A stretch of 57,274 bases of DNA from Methylobacterium bullatum (GCF_014845095.1 NZ_NKUG01000126.1:1-57274), one strand, 5' to 3'. Numbered from the stretch's first letter, positions 1 through 9,801 are shown. Program-made: numbers and translations. Notes: generated from the sequence alone by a model not told the origin.

Positions 1-193
1 GCCGCATCAGGTCCCGGTCGTAGGGAGCGGGCGGCGGCTCGGAGGGGGCAGGGGGCTCCTTGTCCTTCTCCGGGGCCTTCTGCGCGGGCCGCGCCGGGTT
101 GGGGCGCTGCTGAGCCGAAGCGAGATCGGGCATGCCCACCGCGAGGGTGGCGAACATCAGCACGGGCGACAGGCATCGCCTCACCCACGTCAC
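1..193 (-). CDS. Partial TIGR02301-like secreted protein
   Basis: Only the N-terminal part is in the window; the gene runs off the left edge. The reverse strand encodes a short basic start, a hydrophobic stretch and an Ala-Ser-Ala cleavage site, then a Pro/Lys/Glu-rich linker, ending in PYDRDLMR. A signal peptide, a proline-rich linker and a PYxxDLxR motif are the usual opening of the TIGR02301 family of small rhizobial secreted proteins, which often lie next to a NUDIX gene as here. The function of the family is unknown. Possible GTG starts lie at 199, 193 and 184; 193 gives the best signal peptide. The family call rests on few residues. Confidence 0.55.
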   Translation of the reverse strand, partial: MTWVRRCLSPVLMFATLAVGMPDLASAQQRPNPARPAQKAPEKDKEPPAPSEPPPAPYDRDLMR

Positions 194-273
194 AGCCACA
201 CCCCGTCCTCCGCCGCGAACCTCATCGGGCAGGTTTACACCGTTTACCGGTCGAGACGAGGAGCCCGTCGGTC

Positions 274-759
274 TCATCGGGATTGCGTATCGCCATCCAG
301 GCCAGCGACCTGCGCGAAGGCCTCGTCCACCGTCTCCCGCAATCCGGGCGTCGTGGCGAGATCGGCGAGCTCGTCGGGAAGAGCCCAGCGCACGTCCAGG
401 GCCTCGGGGCCGGGGGCCGGCTCGCCGGCGGTCCAGAGGGCGGCGTGGGGATGGACGACGTAATGGTGGCGCACCCGGCCATCCTCGGCCCGCAGGATGA
501 TCTCCGTCGGGGTCAGGGAGCGGACGACCACGGCCGAGACGCCGACCTCCTCGCCGAGCTCCCGCAGCGCCGCCTGCGCCAGGGTCTCGCCGGGCTCCAC
601 CAGCCCGCCGGGAAGCGTCCAGACCCCGCGCAGGGGCTCGTTGGCCCTGGCGGCCAGCAGCACCCGCCCGTCGCGGATGACGGCGATGGACGCGCCTAAG
701 AAGGGGCGCGCCGGGAAGAGCCGGACGTCGGAACCGTCCTCGCTCGCTGCTTCGCTCAT
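274..759 (-). CDS. NUDIX hydrolase
   Basis: This 161-residue protein has a complete Nudix box at about residues 51-74 (GX5EX7RELxEEVGV), the Mg-binding helix that cleaves nucleoside diphosphates linked to another moiety. The substrate cannot be read from sequence; the length and the LPGG sequence before the box resemble ADP-ribose or MutT-type pyrophosphatases. The ATG at 759 (MSEAASEDG) was chosen because the open frame further upstream overlaps the 3' end of the next minus-strand gene. It probably belongs to the same minus-strand run as the secreted protein on its left. Confidence 0.85.
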   Translation of the reverse strand: MSEAASEDGSDVRLFPARPFLGASIAVIRDGRVLLAARANEPLRGVWTLPGGLVEPGETLAQAALRELGEEVGVSAVVVRSLTPTEIILRAEDGRVRHHYVVHPHAALWTAGEPAPGPEALDVRWALPDELADLATTPGLRETVDEAFAQVAGLDGDTQSR

Positions 760-778
760 GGGGCTCGACGTTTCTCGG

Positions 779-1978
779 TTACGGAGAGATGAGCGCCACC
801 CGCCCGTCGGCGAGGCCGACGAGAAGGCGCGTGCGAGGGCCGTGGCCGATTGCCGCGACGCCGAAGGCGGCAAGGCCGGGCAAGGGGATGCGCTTCACCT
901 CGCGGATGCCGTCCTTCAGGGACAGGATGGCCAGGGCGCTCCGATCCGCCACCGGCAAGGCGAGTTCGGCCACACCGTCCCCATCGGCATCGAGAACGGC
1001 CGACAGGTCGGCCCCGCCCTCGCCCGGAGACAGGGTGGTGTAGCCGGTGGCCTCGCCGACCAGTCGCAGGGCTCCGGCCTCGTAGGCCCAGAGCTGGAGG
1101 ATGCCGGCCCCGTCGGGCGCCGCCACCGCGGCGATCCGGGGTTGACCGGCTTTCGAGACATCGCCGATCGCCGCGAGTGTCAGCGACTGTCCACCCGGCC
1201 CCACCGCCTGAACCGGGCTCCGGGCGAGAATGGCCCATGCCTTGTCCGGCTCCGCCGGGGATTTGGTGGACTCCGCCGAGGGCTTGCCGGGCTCCGCCGA
1301 AGGCTTGCCCAACCCTGCCGAAGGCTTGCCGACCACGACCAGAGCCGATCCGCCCTCTTGCGCCGTCACCGCCACGATGACCGGCCGGCCGTCGATGAGG
1401 ATCGCTATGGGGCGGCGCAGGGCGAAGGCAGCGCCGTGACCGGCGGTGACCGCGGTGGTCACGATGGGGACGGGCTTCGGATCGGCGCTCATCCCCACCG
1501 GCTGGCGCTCGCGGATGGTGAGCGTCCCGGCACGCTCGAACTCGCTGGCATTGGGGCGGACGGGGTCGGACAGGTGGGCACTGAGCGGACCGAGAGTCGC
1601 GCGCCGGGTGCCGGCAACGGCACCGCGCGGGGTCTCGGAGACCGCGAGCCCGTCGATGGCCTCCACACCGAGAAGGGTGGTGGCGACCTTGCGGTCGGCG
1701 AGGGTCAGGGCGGCACCGCCCTCGTCGCCCCACAGGACGGCCAGGGACACATCCTCCACCACCTCGCCCTTCAACCCTTTGGGACGGGCGAGCGGAAGGA
1801 GGCCCGAGGTCGCCACAGCCAGGGAGACCTCGCTGCCGGGGCCGCGCATGGCGCGCGCCCTGAACGGCAGGTCGAGGATCGTCACGACCGGATCGGCCCG
1901 GACGGGCTGCGCGCCCAGGAGCGAGGCGACGAGAATGGAGACCGCGAGGAACGCCGAGAGCGCACCTCGTTCAGACAT
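779..1978 (-). CDS. Secreted repeat-containing hypothetical protein
   Basis: The 399-residue protein has a clear signal peptide (residues 1-28, cleavage near PVRA-DP). No catalytic family was recognised. The mature part is rich in beta-strand-forming segments and contains DADGDGVAELAL, which looks like the calcium-binding loop of FG-GAP/VCBS beta-propeller repeats, so an extracytoplasmic propeller is plausible. In the middle is a low-complexity stretch of about 28 residues (GKPSAE-like heptads) encoded by four 21-bp tandem repeats. The start overlaps the stop of the upstream SDR gene by 8 bp, implying cotranscription and translational coupling. Confidence 0.6.
   Translation of the reverse strand: MSERGALSAFLAVSILVASLLGAQPVRADPVVTILDLPFRARAMRGPGSEVSLAVATSGLLPLARPKGLKGEVVEDVSLAVLWGDEGGAALTLADRKVATTLLGVEAIDGLAVSETPRGAVAGTRRATLGPLSAHLSDPVRPNASEFERAGTLTIRERQPVGMSADPKPVPIVTTAVTAGHGAAFALRRPIAILIDGRPVIVAVTAQEGGSALVVVGKPSAGLGKPSAEPGKPSAESTKSPAEPDKAWAILARSPVQAVGPGGQSLTLAAIGDVSKAGQPRIAAVAAPDGAGILQLWAYEAGALRLVGEATGYTTLSPGEGGADLSAVLDADGDGVAELALPVADRSALAILSLKDGIREVKRIPLPGLAAFGVAAIGHGPRTRLLVGLADGRVALISP
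1248..1331 (-). repeat. Four 21-bp tandem repeats inside a CDS
   Basis: Four consecutive 21-bp units occupy 1248-1268, 1269-1289, 1290-1310 and 1311-1331. Units two to four are nearly identical (core CCGCCGAAGGCTTGCC on the plus strand); the first is degenerate. Each unit encodes seven residues (GKPSAE-like), so copy-number change would keep the reading frame of the secreted protein. Confidence 0.85.
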
Positions 1979-2726
1979 GCTGGCCGCCGTTGATGTGCAA
2001 CTCGGCGCCGTTCACGTAGGAGGAGGCCTCGGTGCAGAGGAAGTAGATCGCCTTGGCCACCTCGTCGGGCGTGCCGAGGCGCCGCTGCGGGATGCCGGCC
2101 ACGATCTTGTCGGTGCCGGGCGAGAGGATCGCCGTATCGATCTCGCCCGGCGAGATCGCGTTCACCCGCACCCCGAGGGGGCCGAAATCGCTGGCCATCT
2201 CGCGGGTGAGGCCGGCGAGCGCCGCCTTCGACGTGCCGTAGGCCGCGCCCGCGAAGGGATGCACGCGGGACCCCGCGATCGAGGTGACGTTGACGATGGA
2301 GCCCTTGGCGCGGGTCAGTTCCTCGCACAGGCCGCGTGCCAGGAGCAGGGGCGCGAAGACGTTGACCTGGAACACCTTGCGCCAGTCGCCGAATTCCGTG
2401 GCGATGGCGCCGAGGCGCTCGCCGTTGCTGCCCTTGGGCGAGATGCCGGCATTGTTGACCAGCGCATGGAGCAGGCCGCCCTCGTCGGCGAGACGGCCGG
2501 CGACTTCAGCCACACCGCGCATCGTATCCTCGGGGTCCGAGAGATCGACCTGGAGGTGATCCTCCGGTCCCATCTCCCAGGGGCAATTCTCGGGGAAGGC
2601 ATGGCGGGAACAGGTGATGACCCGCCACCCGGCCGCGGAGAAGCGCTTGACCGTGGCGTGACCGATTCCGCGGCTTGCGCCCGTCAGCAGCATGACGCGG
2701 CGGCGTTCATTGCTCGATATGGCCAA
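1971..2726 (-). CDS. SDR family oxidoreductase
   Basis: This is a classical short-chain dehydrogenase/reductase of 251 residues: TGASRGIG cofactor loop (15-22), NNAG (91-94) and catalytic Ser149-Tyr163-Lys167 in the Y-x3-K arrangement. The substrate is unknown; a FabG-like C-terminus (YVNGAELHINGG) is present. The start is set at the TTG at 2726, which has a GAAGGAAC ribosome-binding site 6-8 bases upstream. The open frame continues to 2837 but lacks conserved residues there. It overlaps the downstream secreted-protein gene by 8 bp. Confidence 0.85.
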   Translation of the reverse strand: MAISSNERRRVMLLTGASRGIGHATVKRFSAAGWRVITCSRHAFPENCPWEMGPEDHLQVDLSDPEDTMRGVAEVAGRLADEGGLLHALVNNAGISPKGSNGERLGAIATEFGDWRKVFQVNVFAPLLLARGLCEELTRAKGSIVNVTSIAGSRVHPFAGAAYGTSKAALAGLTREMASDFGPLGVRVNAISPGEIDTAILSPGTDKIVAGIPQRRLGTPDEVAKAIYFLCTEASSYVNGAELHINGGQHV

Positions 2727-2861
2727 GGCCGTTCCTTCAGGGTCCGGGGGCGGTGGACAGCCCAGGTCTAAGCTGCGCCAGCCGGGAAATCCAGGGTCGA
2801 TCCCGCGGCGCAGCAAGGCTGGAAGCGGTCGAGACAACGCCCATTCCCGGCCGATGGCGGT

Positions 2862-3527
2862 TCACGGATAGAGTCTCGCCCCCTGCCAGCCGCCGCCGTC
2901 CCTCGTGAAGCGGACGCGGTCGTGGAGCCGGAACGGCCCATCCTGCCAGAACTCGATGGAGACCGGGGCGATGCGGAACCCCGTCCAGTTCTCCGGGCGC
3001 GGCACCGGCTGGTCCTCGTAGCGGGCCGACAGGGCGGCGACCTCCGCTTCCAGGGTGGCGCGGTCGGCCAGCGGCCGGGACTGGCGGCTGGCATGGGCAC
3101 CGATCCGGCTCTCGCGGCGGCGGCTCGCGAAATAGGCATCCGCCTCCTCGAGCGACACGTGGCTCACGGGTCCGCGCGCGCGGACCTGCCGGCGCAGGCT
3201 CTTCCAATGCAGGACCAGGGCGGCCTGCGGGTTCTGCGCCAGTTCCTCGCCCTTGGCGGAATCGACATTGGTATAGAAGACGAAGCCCCGCTCATCGGCT
3301 CCCTTGAGCAGCACCATGCGCACGTCCGGCAGGCCGTCGGAGCCGGCCGTGGCGAGTGCCATGGCGTTGGGATCCTCGGGCTCCGCACGCTCGGCCTCGC
3401 CCATCCAGGCGGAAAACAGTCCCCAGGGGTCTGTGGACAGCGTGAAGTCTCCACCGGCCCCGAGGGGGGAGGCGGCGGGTGAGACACTGCCGGGCGTGGC
3501 CGGCTCATCGATCCTTAACCGATCCAA
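2862..3527 (-). CDS. pdxH: Pyridoxamine 5'-phosphate oxidase
   Basis: FMN-dependent oxidase making pyridoxal 5'-phosphate, the last step of vitamin B6 synthesis and salvage. Family hallmarks are [23 protein letters not shown], the RMVLLKG and FYTN FMN-binding strand, and the C-terminal [13 protein letters not shown] with RLHDR and a final ARLYP. The length of 221 residues is normal. The TTG at 3527 is the only in-frame start giving this length, with AGGATT upstream; the frame extends much further 5' but that part is not conserved and crosses a divergent gene. Confidence 0.93.
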   Translation of the reverse strand: MDRLRIDEPATPGSVSPAASPLGAGGDFTLSTDPWGLFSAWMGEAERAEPEDPNAMALATAGSDGLPDVRMVLLKGADERGFVFYTNVDSAKGEELAQNPQAALVLHWKSLRRQVRARGPVSHVSLEEADAYFASRRRESRIGAHASRQSRPLADRATLEAEVAALSARYEDQPVPRPENWTGFRIAPVSIEFWQDGPFRLHDRVRFTRDGGGWQGARLYP

Positions 3528-3617
3528 GGCGTAATCCTGTGAGTGAGATCCGGGTCGGGGGCACCGACGTGGGACACGATTTGTCGTCGTTCGGGTCACG
3601 TCGTGAGAACAGGTGTA

Positions 3618-4145
3618 ATGCGTCGGAGCGAGAGTAAAGCCCAACCCGTCTCCATCCGTGCCGTCGTCGCACCCCGTCTGGCCCGCGCCCGGTGCGCGGC
3701 GGTGCTGACGTCGGGCAGCGTGGCCCTGGCCTTGTCGCTCGCCGGCTGCGGCATTCCGATCCTCACCTTCCAGAGCGAGAGCAAGTCGGAACCGGACGTG
3801 ACGGTCCCCGAGCCCCTGGTCACGGGGAGCATCGACAAGCGCCCGAAGAGCTTCGGCAGCGAGATGTCCGACGAGGATTGGCGCCGGGCGCACGCGGCCC
3901 TGGCGGTGGCCCTCGATCCGCAGGGCAACGGTCGTCCGGTCAAGTGGGACAACCCGGATTCGTCCCTGCGCGGCTCCGTCAACCCGACGGGCCTTCCCTA
4001 CGTCGCCAACGACCTGATCTGCCGGGATTTCCTCGCCTCGGTCATCGCGCCATCGCGCAGTCGTTTCGTGCGCGGTACCGGCTGCAAGCCTTCGGGGGGC
4101 GAATGGGAATTGACCCGTATCCGCACGGCCAAAGCCAAGGCCTGA
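3618..4145 (+). CDS. Lipoprotein, RT0821/Lpp0805-like surface antigen
   Basis: This 175-residue protein starts with a basic N-terminus and a hydrophobic segment ending in the lipobox LAGC, so it should be acylated and anchored in an envelope membrane. The C-terminal half ([18 protein letters not shown] region, then a domain with two spaced cysteines in DLICRDF and [15 protein letters not shown]) resembles the RT0821/Lpp0805 family of 17-kDa-type surface antigens, which has no assigned enzyme activity. The ATG at 3618 is preferred over the upstream open frame because it leaves a normal-length signal peptide. Confidence 0.65.
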   Translation: MRRSESKAQPVSIRAVVAPRLARARCAAVLTSGSVALALSLAGCGIPILTFQSESKSEPDVTVPEPLVTGSIDKRPKSFGSEMSDEDWRRAHAALAVALDPQGNGRPVKWDNPDSSLRGSVNPTGLPYVANDLICRDFLASVIAPSRSRFVRGTGCKPSGGEWELTRIRTAKAKA

Positions 4146-4348
4146 CGCCGAGAACGGCTCGGCTGTTGGCAAGATCGTGCCGCCTTTGGGATCGTCCGGC
4201 GTGGCGGCGGGTTGACGCGTGGATCGAACCGTCGAATCCTGCCGGATGACCGTTGCATAGAAGCAACATCCATTCCACATAGCGGAAGACTTCGACAGGG
4301 GCGGGCATGAGCCCGGCCCCGTGCGGCACCGAGACCGAATAACAGACG

Positions 4349-5290
4349 ATGCGCAATCCCTACGACGTGCTGGGTGTGGCCAAGGGCGCCAGCGAGGCCG
4401 ACATCAAGAAGGCCTATCGCAAGCTCGCCAAGGCCTACCACCCCGACACCAACAAGAACGACGCCAAGGCCAAGGACCGTTTTTCGGAGGCCAACAGCGC
4501 CTACGAGATCCTCGGCGATGCCACCAAGCGCGGCCAGTTCGACCGTGGCGAGATCGATGCCGACGGCAAGCCCCGCGCGCCGGCCGGCTTCGACGGGTTC
4601 GGTGGCTTCGGCGGCGGTCCGGGTGGCGCCCGCTCGGCGGGCTTCGACTTCGAGAGCGCGGCACGCAACCGGGCGGGCGGCGGCGGGATCGGCGAGGACA
4701 TCTTCTCGCACCTGTTCGGCGACACGTTCCGGGGCGGTGCCGGTGGCGGTCCCGGCGCCAGGGGACCGATGAAGGGTGAAGATCTCGCCGCCGAACTCTC
4801 CGTGACCCTGGAGCAGGTGGCGAGCGAGGAGAAGCTGCGGATCTCGCTGGGCTCACGCGACGTGGACGTGGTGATCCCCAAGGGCGTCGTGGACGGGCAA
4901 ACCATCCGCCTGCGCGGCCTCGGGAACCCGGGCGGTCCACGCTCCTCGCCGGGCGACGCCCTGCTGACCATCCGCATCCTGCCGCATCCGCGCTTCACCG
5001 TGGAGGGGGCGGATCTGCGCACCTCCGTGGATCTGGCCCTCGAAGATGCGATCCTCGGCGGCCCGATCCGCGTGCCCACCCTCACCGGCGCGGTGGAGAT
5101 GCGCGTTCCGGCCATGACGAGTTCGGGCCGGACCTTCCGCCTCAAGGGCAAGGGCCTGCCGAAGAAGGACGGCACCCGCGGCGACCTGTTCGCCACCACG
5201 GCGATCTCGCTGCCGGCGAGCGAGGACGAGACCCTCCTCGCCTATGCTAACGGGCGCCGGGCGGCGCGCACCGCCTCTGGACAGGCATAG
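4349..5290 (+). CDS. DnaJ/CbpA-type co-chaperone
   Basis: J-domain protein of 313 residues. The N-terminal J domain (about 1-70) carries HPD at 31-33, which stimulates Hsp70 ATPase. A Gly/Phe-rich linker follows (about 75-145), then two C-terminal beta-sandwich substrate-binding domains (about 150-300). The zinc-finger CxxCxGxG repeats of true DnaJ are absent, so it is a class B (CbpA/DnaJB-like) protein. It stands alone with a 200-bp upstream gap. The ATG lies at the exact start of the J domain. Confidence 0.9.
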   Translation: MRNPYDVLGVAKGASEADIKKAYRKLAKAYHPDTNKNDAKAKDRFSEANSAYEILGDATKRGQFDRGEIDADGKPRAPAGFDGFGGFGGGPGGARSAGFDFESAARNRAGGGGIGEDIFSHLFGDTFRGGAGGGPGARGPMKGEDLAAELSVTLEQVASEEKLRISLGSRDVDVVIPKGVVDGQTIRLRGLGNPGGPRSSPGDALLTIRILPHPRFTVEGADLRTSVDLALEDAILGGPIRVPTLTGAVEMRVPAMTSSGRTFRLKGKGLPKKDGTRGDLFATTAISLPASEDETLLAYANGRRAARTASGQA

Positions 5291-5404
5291 GCGCGGACTT
5301 CCGTCCCCGGCGCACCTCCGCTAAGGATGCCTCGGCGCGAGCGCTTCCCCCCAGGTCCGGACGGGTGCGCTCCGGCGCGCGACGGCCTCTGGCTCAGGTG
5401 ACTC

Positions 5405-6250
5405 ATGGCGGACACGAACCCGGTACACGATCACGTCGGCGGCTTGCTCGCCGGAAAATGCGGTCTGGTGCTCGGTGTCGCCAACAACCGGTCCATCGCC
5501 TGGGGCATCGCCAAGAGCGCCCATGCCCACGGCGCCAAGCTCGCCTTCAGCTACCAGGGCGATGCCCTGAAGAAGCGGGTCGAGCCCCTGGCGCGCGAGC
5601 TCGATGCCCATGTGGTTGGCCATTGCGACGTCACCGACGGCGCCTCCATCGACGCCGTCTTCGCGGAAGCCGGCCGCGTCTTTCCGCAGGGGATCGACTT
5701 CGTCGTCCATTGCATCGCCTTCTCCGACAAGGACGAGCTGACGGGACGCTACGTCGAGACCTCGGAGGCGAACTTCACCAAGTCGCTGATGATCTCGTGC
5801 TACTCGTTCACGGCGGTGGCCCAGCGCGCCGAGAAGCTGATGCCCAACGGTGGCTCTCTCCTGACGCTGACCTATTACGGCGCCGAGAAATGGATGCCGC
5901 ATTACAACGTCATGGGCGTCGCCAAGGCGGCGCTGGAAGCCTCGGTGCGCTATCTCGCCGCCGATCTCGGCCCCTCGAAGATCCGCGTCAACGCGATCTC
6001 GGCCGGCCCGATCAAGACCCTGGCCGCCTCCGGCATCGGCGACTTCCGCTACATCCTCAAGTGGAACGAGTACAACGCGCCCCTGCGGCGGACGGTGACC
6101 ATCGAGGAGGTCGGCGAGACCGCCTCTTACCTGATATCGGACATGTCGCGCGGCATGACCGGCGAGATCCTCCATGTGGATGCCGGCTACCACGTGGTCG
6201 GCATGAAGAACCCGGACGCGCCGGATCTGAGGCTCGACAGCAAGGAGTGA
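5405..6250 (+). CDS. fabI: Enoyl-[ACP] reductase, FabI type
   Basis: Catalyses the NADH-dependent final reduction of fatty-acid elongation. The FabI-specific glycine-rich loop GVANNRSIAWGIA (about 24-36) and the Tyr167-x6-Lys174 pair (YNVMGVAK) distinguish it from ordinary SDRs, and ISAGPIKTLAASGI is the FabI substrate-loop signature. The length of 281 residues is slightly longer than Escherichia coli FabI, with a few extra N-terminal residues, normal for alphaproteobacteria. It follows the DnaJ-type gene on the same strand with a gap of about 110 bp. Confidence 0.93.
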   Translation: MADTNPVHDHVGGLLAGKCGLVLGVANNRSIAWGIAKSAHAHGAKLAFSYQGDALKKRVEPLARELDAHVVGHCDVTDGASIDAVFAEAGRVFPQGIDFVVHCIAFSDKDELTGRYVETSEANFTKSLMISCYSFTAVAQRAEKLMPNGGSLLTLTYYGAEKWMPHYNVMGVAKAALEASVRYLAADLGPSKIRVNAISAGPIKTLAASGIGDFRYILKWNEYNAPLRRTVTIEEVGETASYLISDMSRGMTGEILHVDAGYHVVGMKNPDAPDLRLDSKE

Positions 6251-6350
6251 GGCGGGCCGCGTGCGGGAGCGCGCCGCGCCGGCCTGCCCCGGCGGATAAG
6301 GCGAGGGACCGACCCGCTCCGGGGCCGCGTCCCGCCGAGGCCCTGTCCCC

Positions 6351-7391
6351 ATGAAGACCCGTCCCGCTTTCGATGATGCGGCGTCCGCCGGGATCATCAC
6401 CGCCGAACAGGCACGCGCGCTTTCCGCCTTCTATGCCACACGGCCGGGAGGGGCCGTCTCCTTCGATCTCGCCCACGTGCTCTGGTATGCCGGCGCCCTG
6501 GTGGTCATCGGCGCCATGGGCCTGTTCTCGACCCTCGCCTTCGGGATGATGGGCGGACCGGCTCTCACCGCCACCGCCCTGATCTACGCGGCGGCCTTCG
6601 TCGCCGCCGGGCGGCACCTCCGCATCGCGCACGACCTGCCGGTCCCCGGCGGTCTCCTCATCGCCTGCGCCGTGGCCATGACGCCGCTCGCCGTCTACGG
6701 CCTGCAGGAGAGCTGGGGCTGGGGTGAACAGGGCCGGCCGGGCGCCTATCGCGACGTCTTCACCTGGATCAAGGGCGGCTGGGTGCCCATGGAAGCGGCG
6801 ACCCTCGTGGCCTCGGCCATCGCCCTGCGCGCCACACGCTTCGGCTTCATCACCCTGATCGCGGCGGTGGCCCTGTGGTTCCTGTCCATGGATATCGGCC
6901 TCTGGGCCACGGGGCCGGATCTCGACTGGGAAACCCGCCGGACGATCTCGCTCTGGTTCGGCCTCGCCCTCATCGCCTTCGCCTGGGCGGTGGACCTGCG
7001 CCAGAAGCGGACGGATTACGCGTTCTGGCTCCATCTTTCCGGCATCCTCACCTTCTGGGGCGCCCTGACGTGGCAATCCTCCGACAGCGAGGTGGCGAAG
7101 GCGCTCTATGCCCTGTTGAACGTTGCGCTCATCGGCCTCGCCATCTTCCTGTCTCGGCGGATCTACGCGGTGTTCGGCGCCATTGGCGTGGCACTCTATC
7201 TCGGCGACCTGGCGAACCGCGTCTTCAGGGACTCGCTGCTCTTCCCCTTCGCCCTGTCGCTCATCGGTCTCGGCCTGATCGGCCTCGGCATCCTCTACCA
7301 GCGCCATGCCGACAGGATCGGCGGGACAATGATGCGGTCGCTGCCGGGATCTCTCCGGCGCTGGCGGCCCGACCACGGCGACAGGGCATGA
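6351..7391 (+). CDS. Polytopic membrane protein, unknown function
   Basis: The 346-residue product has about nine or ten hydrophobic segments from residue 40 to near the C-terminus and a short soluble N-terminus containing SAGIITAEQARAL. That layout (short N-terminal helix pair, then many membrane helices) resembles DUF2157-type membrane proteins, but no diagnostic motif was seen and the family is not assigned. The product ends in a basic tail. It is convergent with the AAA ATPase gene, separated by 23 bp. Confidence 0.7.
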   Translation: MKTRPAFDDAASAGIITAEQARALSAFYATRPGGAVSFDLAHVLWYAGALVVIGAMGLFSTLAFGMMGGPALTATALIYAAAFVAAGRHLRIAHDLPVPGGLLIACAVAMTPLAVYGLQESWGWGEQGRPGAYRDVFTWIKGGWVPMEAATLVASAIALRATRFGFITLIAAVALWFLSMDIGLWATGPDLDWETRRTISLWFGLALIAFAWAVDLRQKRTDYAFWLHLSGILTFWGALTWQSSDSEVAKALYALLNVALIGLAIFLSRRIYAVFGAIGVALYLGDLANRVFRDSLLFPFALSLIGLGLIGLGILYQRHADRIGGTMMRSLPGSLRRWRPDHGDRA

Positions 7392-7414
7392 CCGGCTGAG
7401 CATGAGAGCCCCCG

Positions 7415-8569
7415 TCAAGCGTCGTCGGCTTCCGCGAACTCTCCCGACAGCTTGAGCCCGTCGATCCAGGTCGCCCCGTCCCGCTTGAACACCCGGCGGG
7501 GCGACACACCGCCCTGCTCCTCGATCGCGTCGGCCAGCCGCTCCGAATGGGTCACCAGCCAGACCTGTGTGCGACGCGACGCGGTCACGATCATCCGTGC
7601 CAGGGGATCGAGCAGGTCCGGGTGGAGGCTCGTCTCCGGCTCGTTGAGGGCGATGAAGGGCGGGAGCCGGTAGGCGAGGAGGGCCCCGGCGAGGGCGAGA
7701 TAGCGAAGCGTCCCGTCCGACAGTTCGGCGGCCTCGAACACGCGCTCGGGGTAATCGGGGAAGACCATCCCGAAGCTCGCCTCGCGGCCGGGCGACGGAA
7801 TGACGAGGCGCGCCCCGGGGAAGGCATCGCCCACGGCCCCGTCGAGATCGACGGTGTCCTCGCGGATGTGCCGGAGGGTGGCGAACACGGCGGCGAGGTC
7901 GGATCCGTCCGACGACAGAGTCGGCGTGGTGACGGCGAGGCAGGGCCGGCGCAGGGCCGAGGCCGCGTCGGTGCGGAAATCGTGGTGGAAGCGCCAATCC
8001 AGCAGCGCATGCCGGACGAGATGCAATTCGGGAAACGCGACCGCGTCCTGAAGTGCCGCGAGCGCGGTTTCCGTGGCGAGGAGACTCGTGCCGAGAGAGC
8101 GCTTGCGGCCGTCATCGCCGCGCACGAAGCCGGAAGGCCCGTCACGCTCGAGCATGGCCGCCGGCCGCCGGCCCGACAGGACGGTGAGCCGCTCCCGCTT
8201 GATCTGCGGTTCGAGCAGGAAGGCGGCCCCCCTGGGGCCGTCCTCCGACTGGGGCACCAGACCGACCTCGATCTCGTATCGGTAGGCGACGGACGCAGCC
8301 TCGTCGCCGAGCTCGACGGACCACCCCACCCGCACCGGCCCCTTGCCGCTGCGTGGTCCGGCCCAGACGACCGAGTCCATCCCGCCCTCCGCCGCGAGAT
8401 CACGCACCAGCGTGCCGGCGGCGGCGGCCTGCAGGCGTTCGAGCGCCCGGTAGAGGTTGGTCTTGCCGACGGCATTGGCCCCGATGAAGACCGAGAGGGC
8501 CTCCACCGGAAACCGGATGGACCGCAGGGAGCGGTATCCCGAGGCCGCCACGTCGCGGACGGTCAGCAT
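7415..8569 (-). CDS. AAA family ATPase, RecF/OLD-like
   Basis: A 384-residue single-chain ABC-class ATPase of the SMC/RecF/OLD superfamily. It shows an N-terminal Walker A (IGANAVGKTN), a signature-like SDGTLRYLALAGALL, a Walker B region FIALNEPETSLHP and a switch VTHSERL. There is no long coiled coil and no TOPRIM domain, so it is shorter than true OLD nucleases. Members often act in DNA repair or phage defence, but no partner nuclease is adjacent. The start at 8569 (MLTVRDVA) is placed just before the first conserved strand; an upstream ATG at 8602 is also possible. Confidence 0.8.
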   Translation of the reverse strand: MLTVRDVAASGYRSLRSIRFPVEALSVFIGANAVGKTNLYRALERLQAAAAGTLVRDLAAEGGMDSVVWAGPRSGKGPVRVGWSVELGDEAASVAYRYEIEVGLVPQSEDGPRGAAFLLEPQIKRERLTVLSGRRPAAMLERDGPSGFVRGDDGRKRSLGTSLLATETALAALQDAVAFPELHLVRHALLDWRFHHDFRTDAASALRRPCLAVTTPTLSSDGSDLAAVFATLRHIREDTVDLDGAVGDAFPGARLVIPSPGREASFGMVFPDYPERVFEAAELSDGTLRYLALAGALLAYRLPPFIALNEPETSLHPDLLDPLARMIVTASRRTQVWLVTHSERLADAIEEQGGVSPRRVFKRDGATWIDGLKLSGEFAEADDA

Positions 8570-8629
8570 GCGCGCATTCTCAAGCACCGGCTCCCGACGC
8601 ACGAACCATCGTCGCGCGGTCGGATCAGG

Positions 8630-9619
8630 TCAATCCGGCACCGTCAGCTCGGCGATGCCCGGCTGAGCGTCCGGATAGCGCGGATCCATCGCTTCCAGGG
8701 TGTTGGCGATGGTGCGGGCGACGAGGAGGTTGCGGTACCATTTGCGGTTGGCCGGCACCACATGCCAGGGCGCGTGCGAGGTGGAGCAGCGGCTCAGGGC
8801 ATCGGTGAAGGCGCCCTGATAGGCGTCCCAGGATTGGCGCTCGACGAGGTCGGCCGCATCGAACTTCCAATGCTTCTCGGGATCGGCGATCCGCGCCTCC
8901 AGGCGCTCCTTCTGCTCGTCCTTCGAGATGTGAAGGAAGAACTTCAGCACGGTGACGCCCGACAGGGTCAGCATCCGCTCGAAATCGTTGATGAGGTCGT
9001 AGCGCGGTCGCCATACCCCCTCCGGCTCCAGGGACTTCACTCGCACCACGAGCACATCCTCGTAATGGCTGCGGTTGAACACGCCGATCATGCCGCGCCC
9101 CGGCACCTTGGCGTGGTAGCGCCAGAGGAAGTCGTGATCGCGCTCCTCCGCGCTCGGGACCTTGAACGACCACACCCGACACCCTTGCGGGTTCACCCCC
9201 TCGAAGACCGACCGGATGGTGCCGTCCTTGCCGCCGGTATCGATGGCCTGGAGCACCACGAGAAGGCTGCGCCGATGCTCGGCATAGAGCCGCTCCTGCA
9301 ACGCCTGGATGCGGCCATGCTCCACGAGGAGCGCCTGTTTGGACGCCTCCTTGTCGAGCCCGCCATCGGCATTGGCGTCGATCGCGGCGAGATCCAACGC
9401 CTCGCCCGGCTGCACGGTGACGATGCCGGCTGCCGCGCAGGAGGCGAGGGCGGCCGTGTCGACCGGGCTTTCGCGCTTGGCATGGCGCATCACCGAACGG
9501 GCCCAGGCGGCGGAGGAGGGCGGCTGGTCCGATTCCGGACGTGGGCTAAGCGGTTTGGGCTTGCGCGCCCTCGTGGTGTCCGATTGGCCCGAATGCCGCT
9601 TGCCGCGCTTCTTCGCCAT
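8630..9619 (-). CDS. ppk2: Polyphosphate kinase 2
   Basis: PPK2 transfers phosphate between inorganic polyphosphate and nucleoside diphosphates (ATP or GTP regeneration). The 329-residue protein carries the PPK2 Walker A-like DTGGKDGT, the lid and Walker B region GVFNRSHYEDVLVVRVK, and the conserved end ANRKWYRNLLVARTI. The N-terminal 60 residues are basic and probably disordered. The start is the ATG at 9619 (MAKKRGKR); the frame upstream is non-conserved. It is divergent from the histidine phosphatase gene at 9802. Confidence 0.93.
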   Translation of the reverse strand: MAKKRGKRHSGQSDTTRARKPKPLSPRPESDQPPSSAAWARSVMRHAKRESPVDTAALASCAAAGIVTVQPGEALDLAAIDANADGGLDKEASKQALLVEHGRIQALQERLYAEHRRSLLVVLQAIDTGGKDGTIRSVFEGVNPQGCRVWSFKVPSAEERDHDFLWRYHAKVPGRGMIGVFNRSHYEDVLVVRVKSLEPEGVWRPRYDLINDFERMLTLSGVTVLKFFLHISKDEQKERLEARIADPEKHWKFDAADLVERQSWDAYQGAFTDALSRCSTSHAPWHVVPANRKWYRNLLVARTIANTLEAMDPRYPDAQPGIAELTVPD

Positions 9620-9801
9620 GATCACATTTCGCCTTATACGATATTCAATCGATGCCGCGGGCACCGCACCAGCGCACCGCCGCTCCGGGAAAGCAGTGTG
9701 CCGATGCCTGTAACGCCTGGAGCAACCTTGAGCGCGACAACGATCCGCGGCCGTGCCCGTTCCGGACAAGCGCGGCGCCCCGCCACGAACGGCCGGCGCG
9801 C

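Noticed and set aside
9350..9420. EF-hand-like DANADGGLDKE in polyphosphate kinase
   Set aside because: Position 12 of the loop is Ala rather than Glu, and the helix pair is missing; PPK2 has a similar loop without calcium binding.
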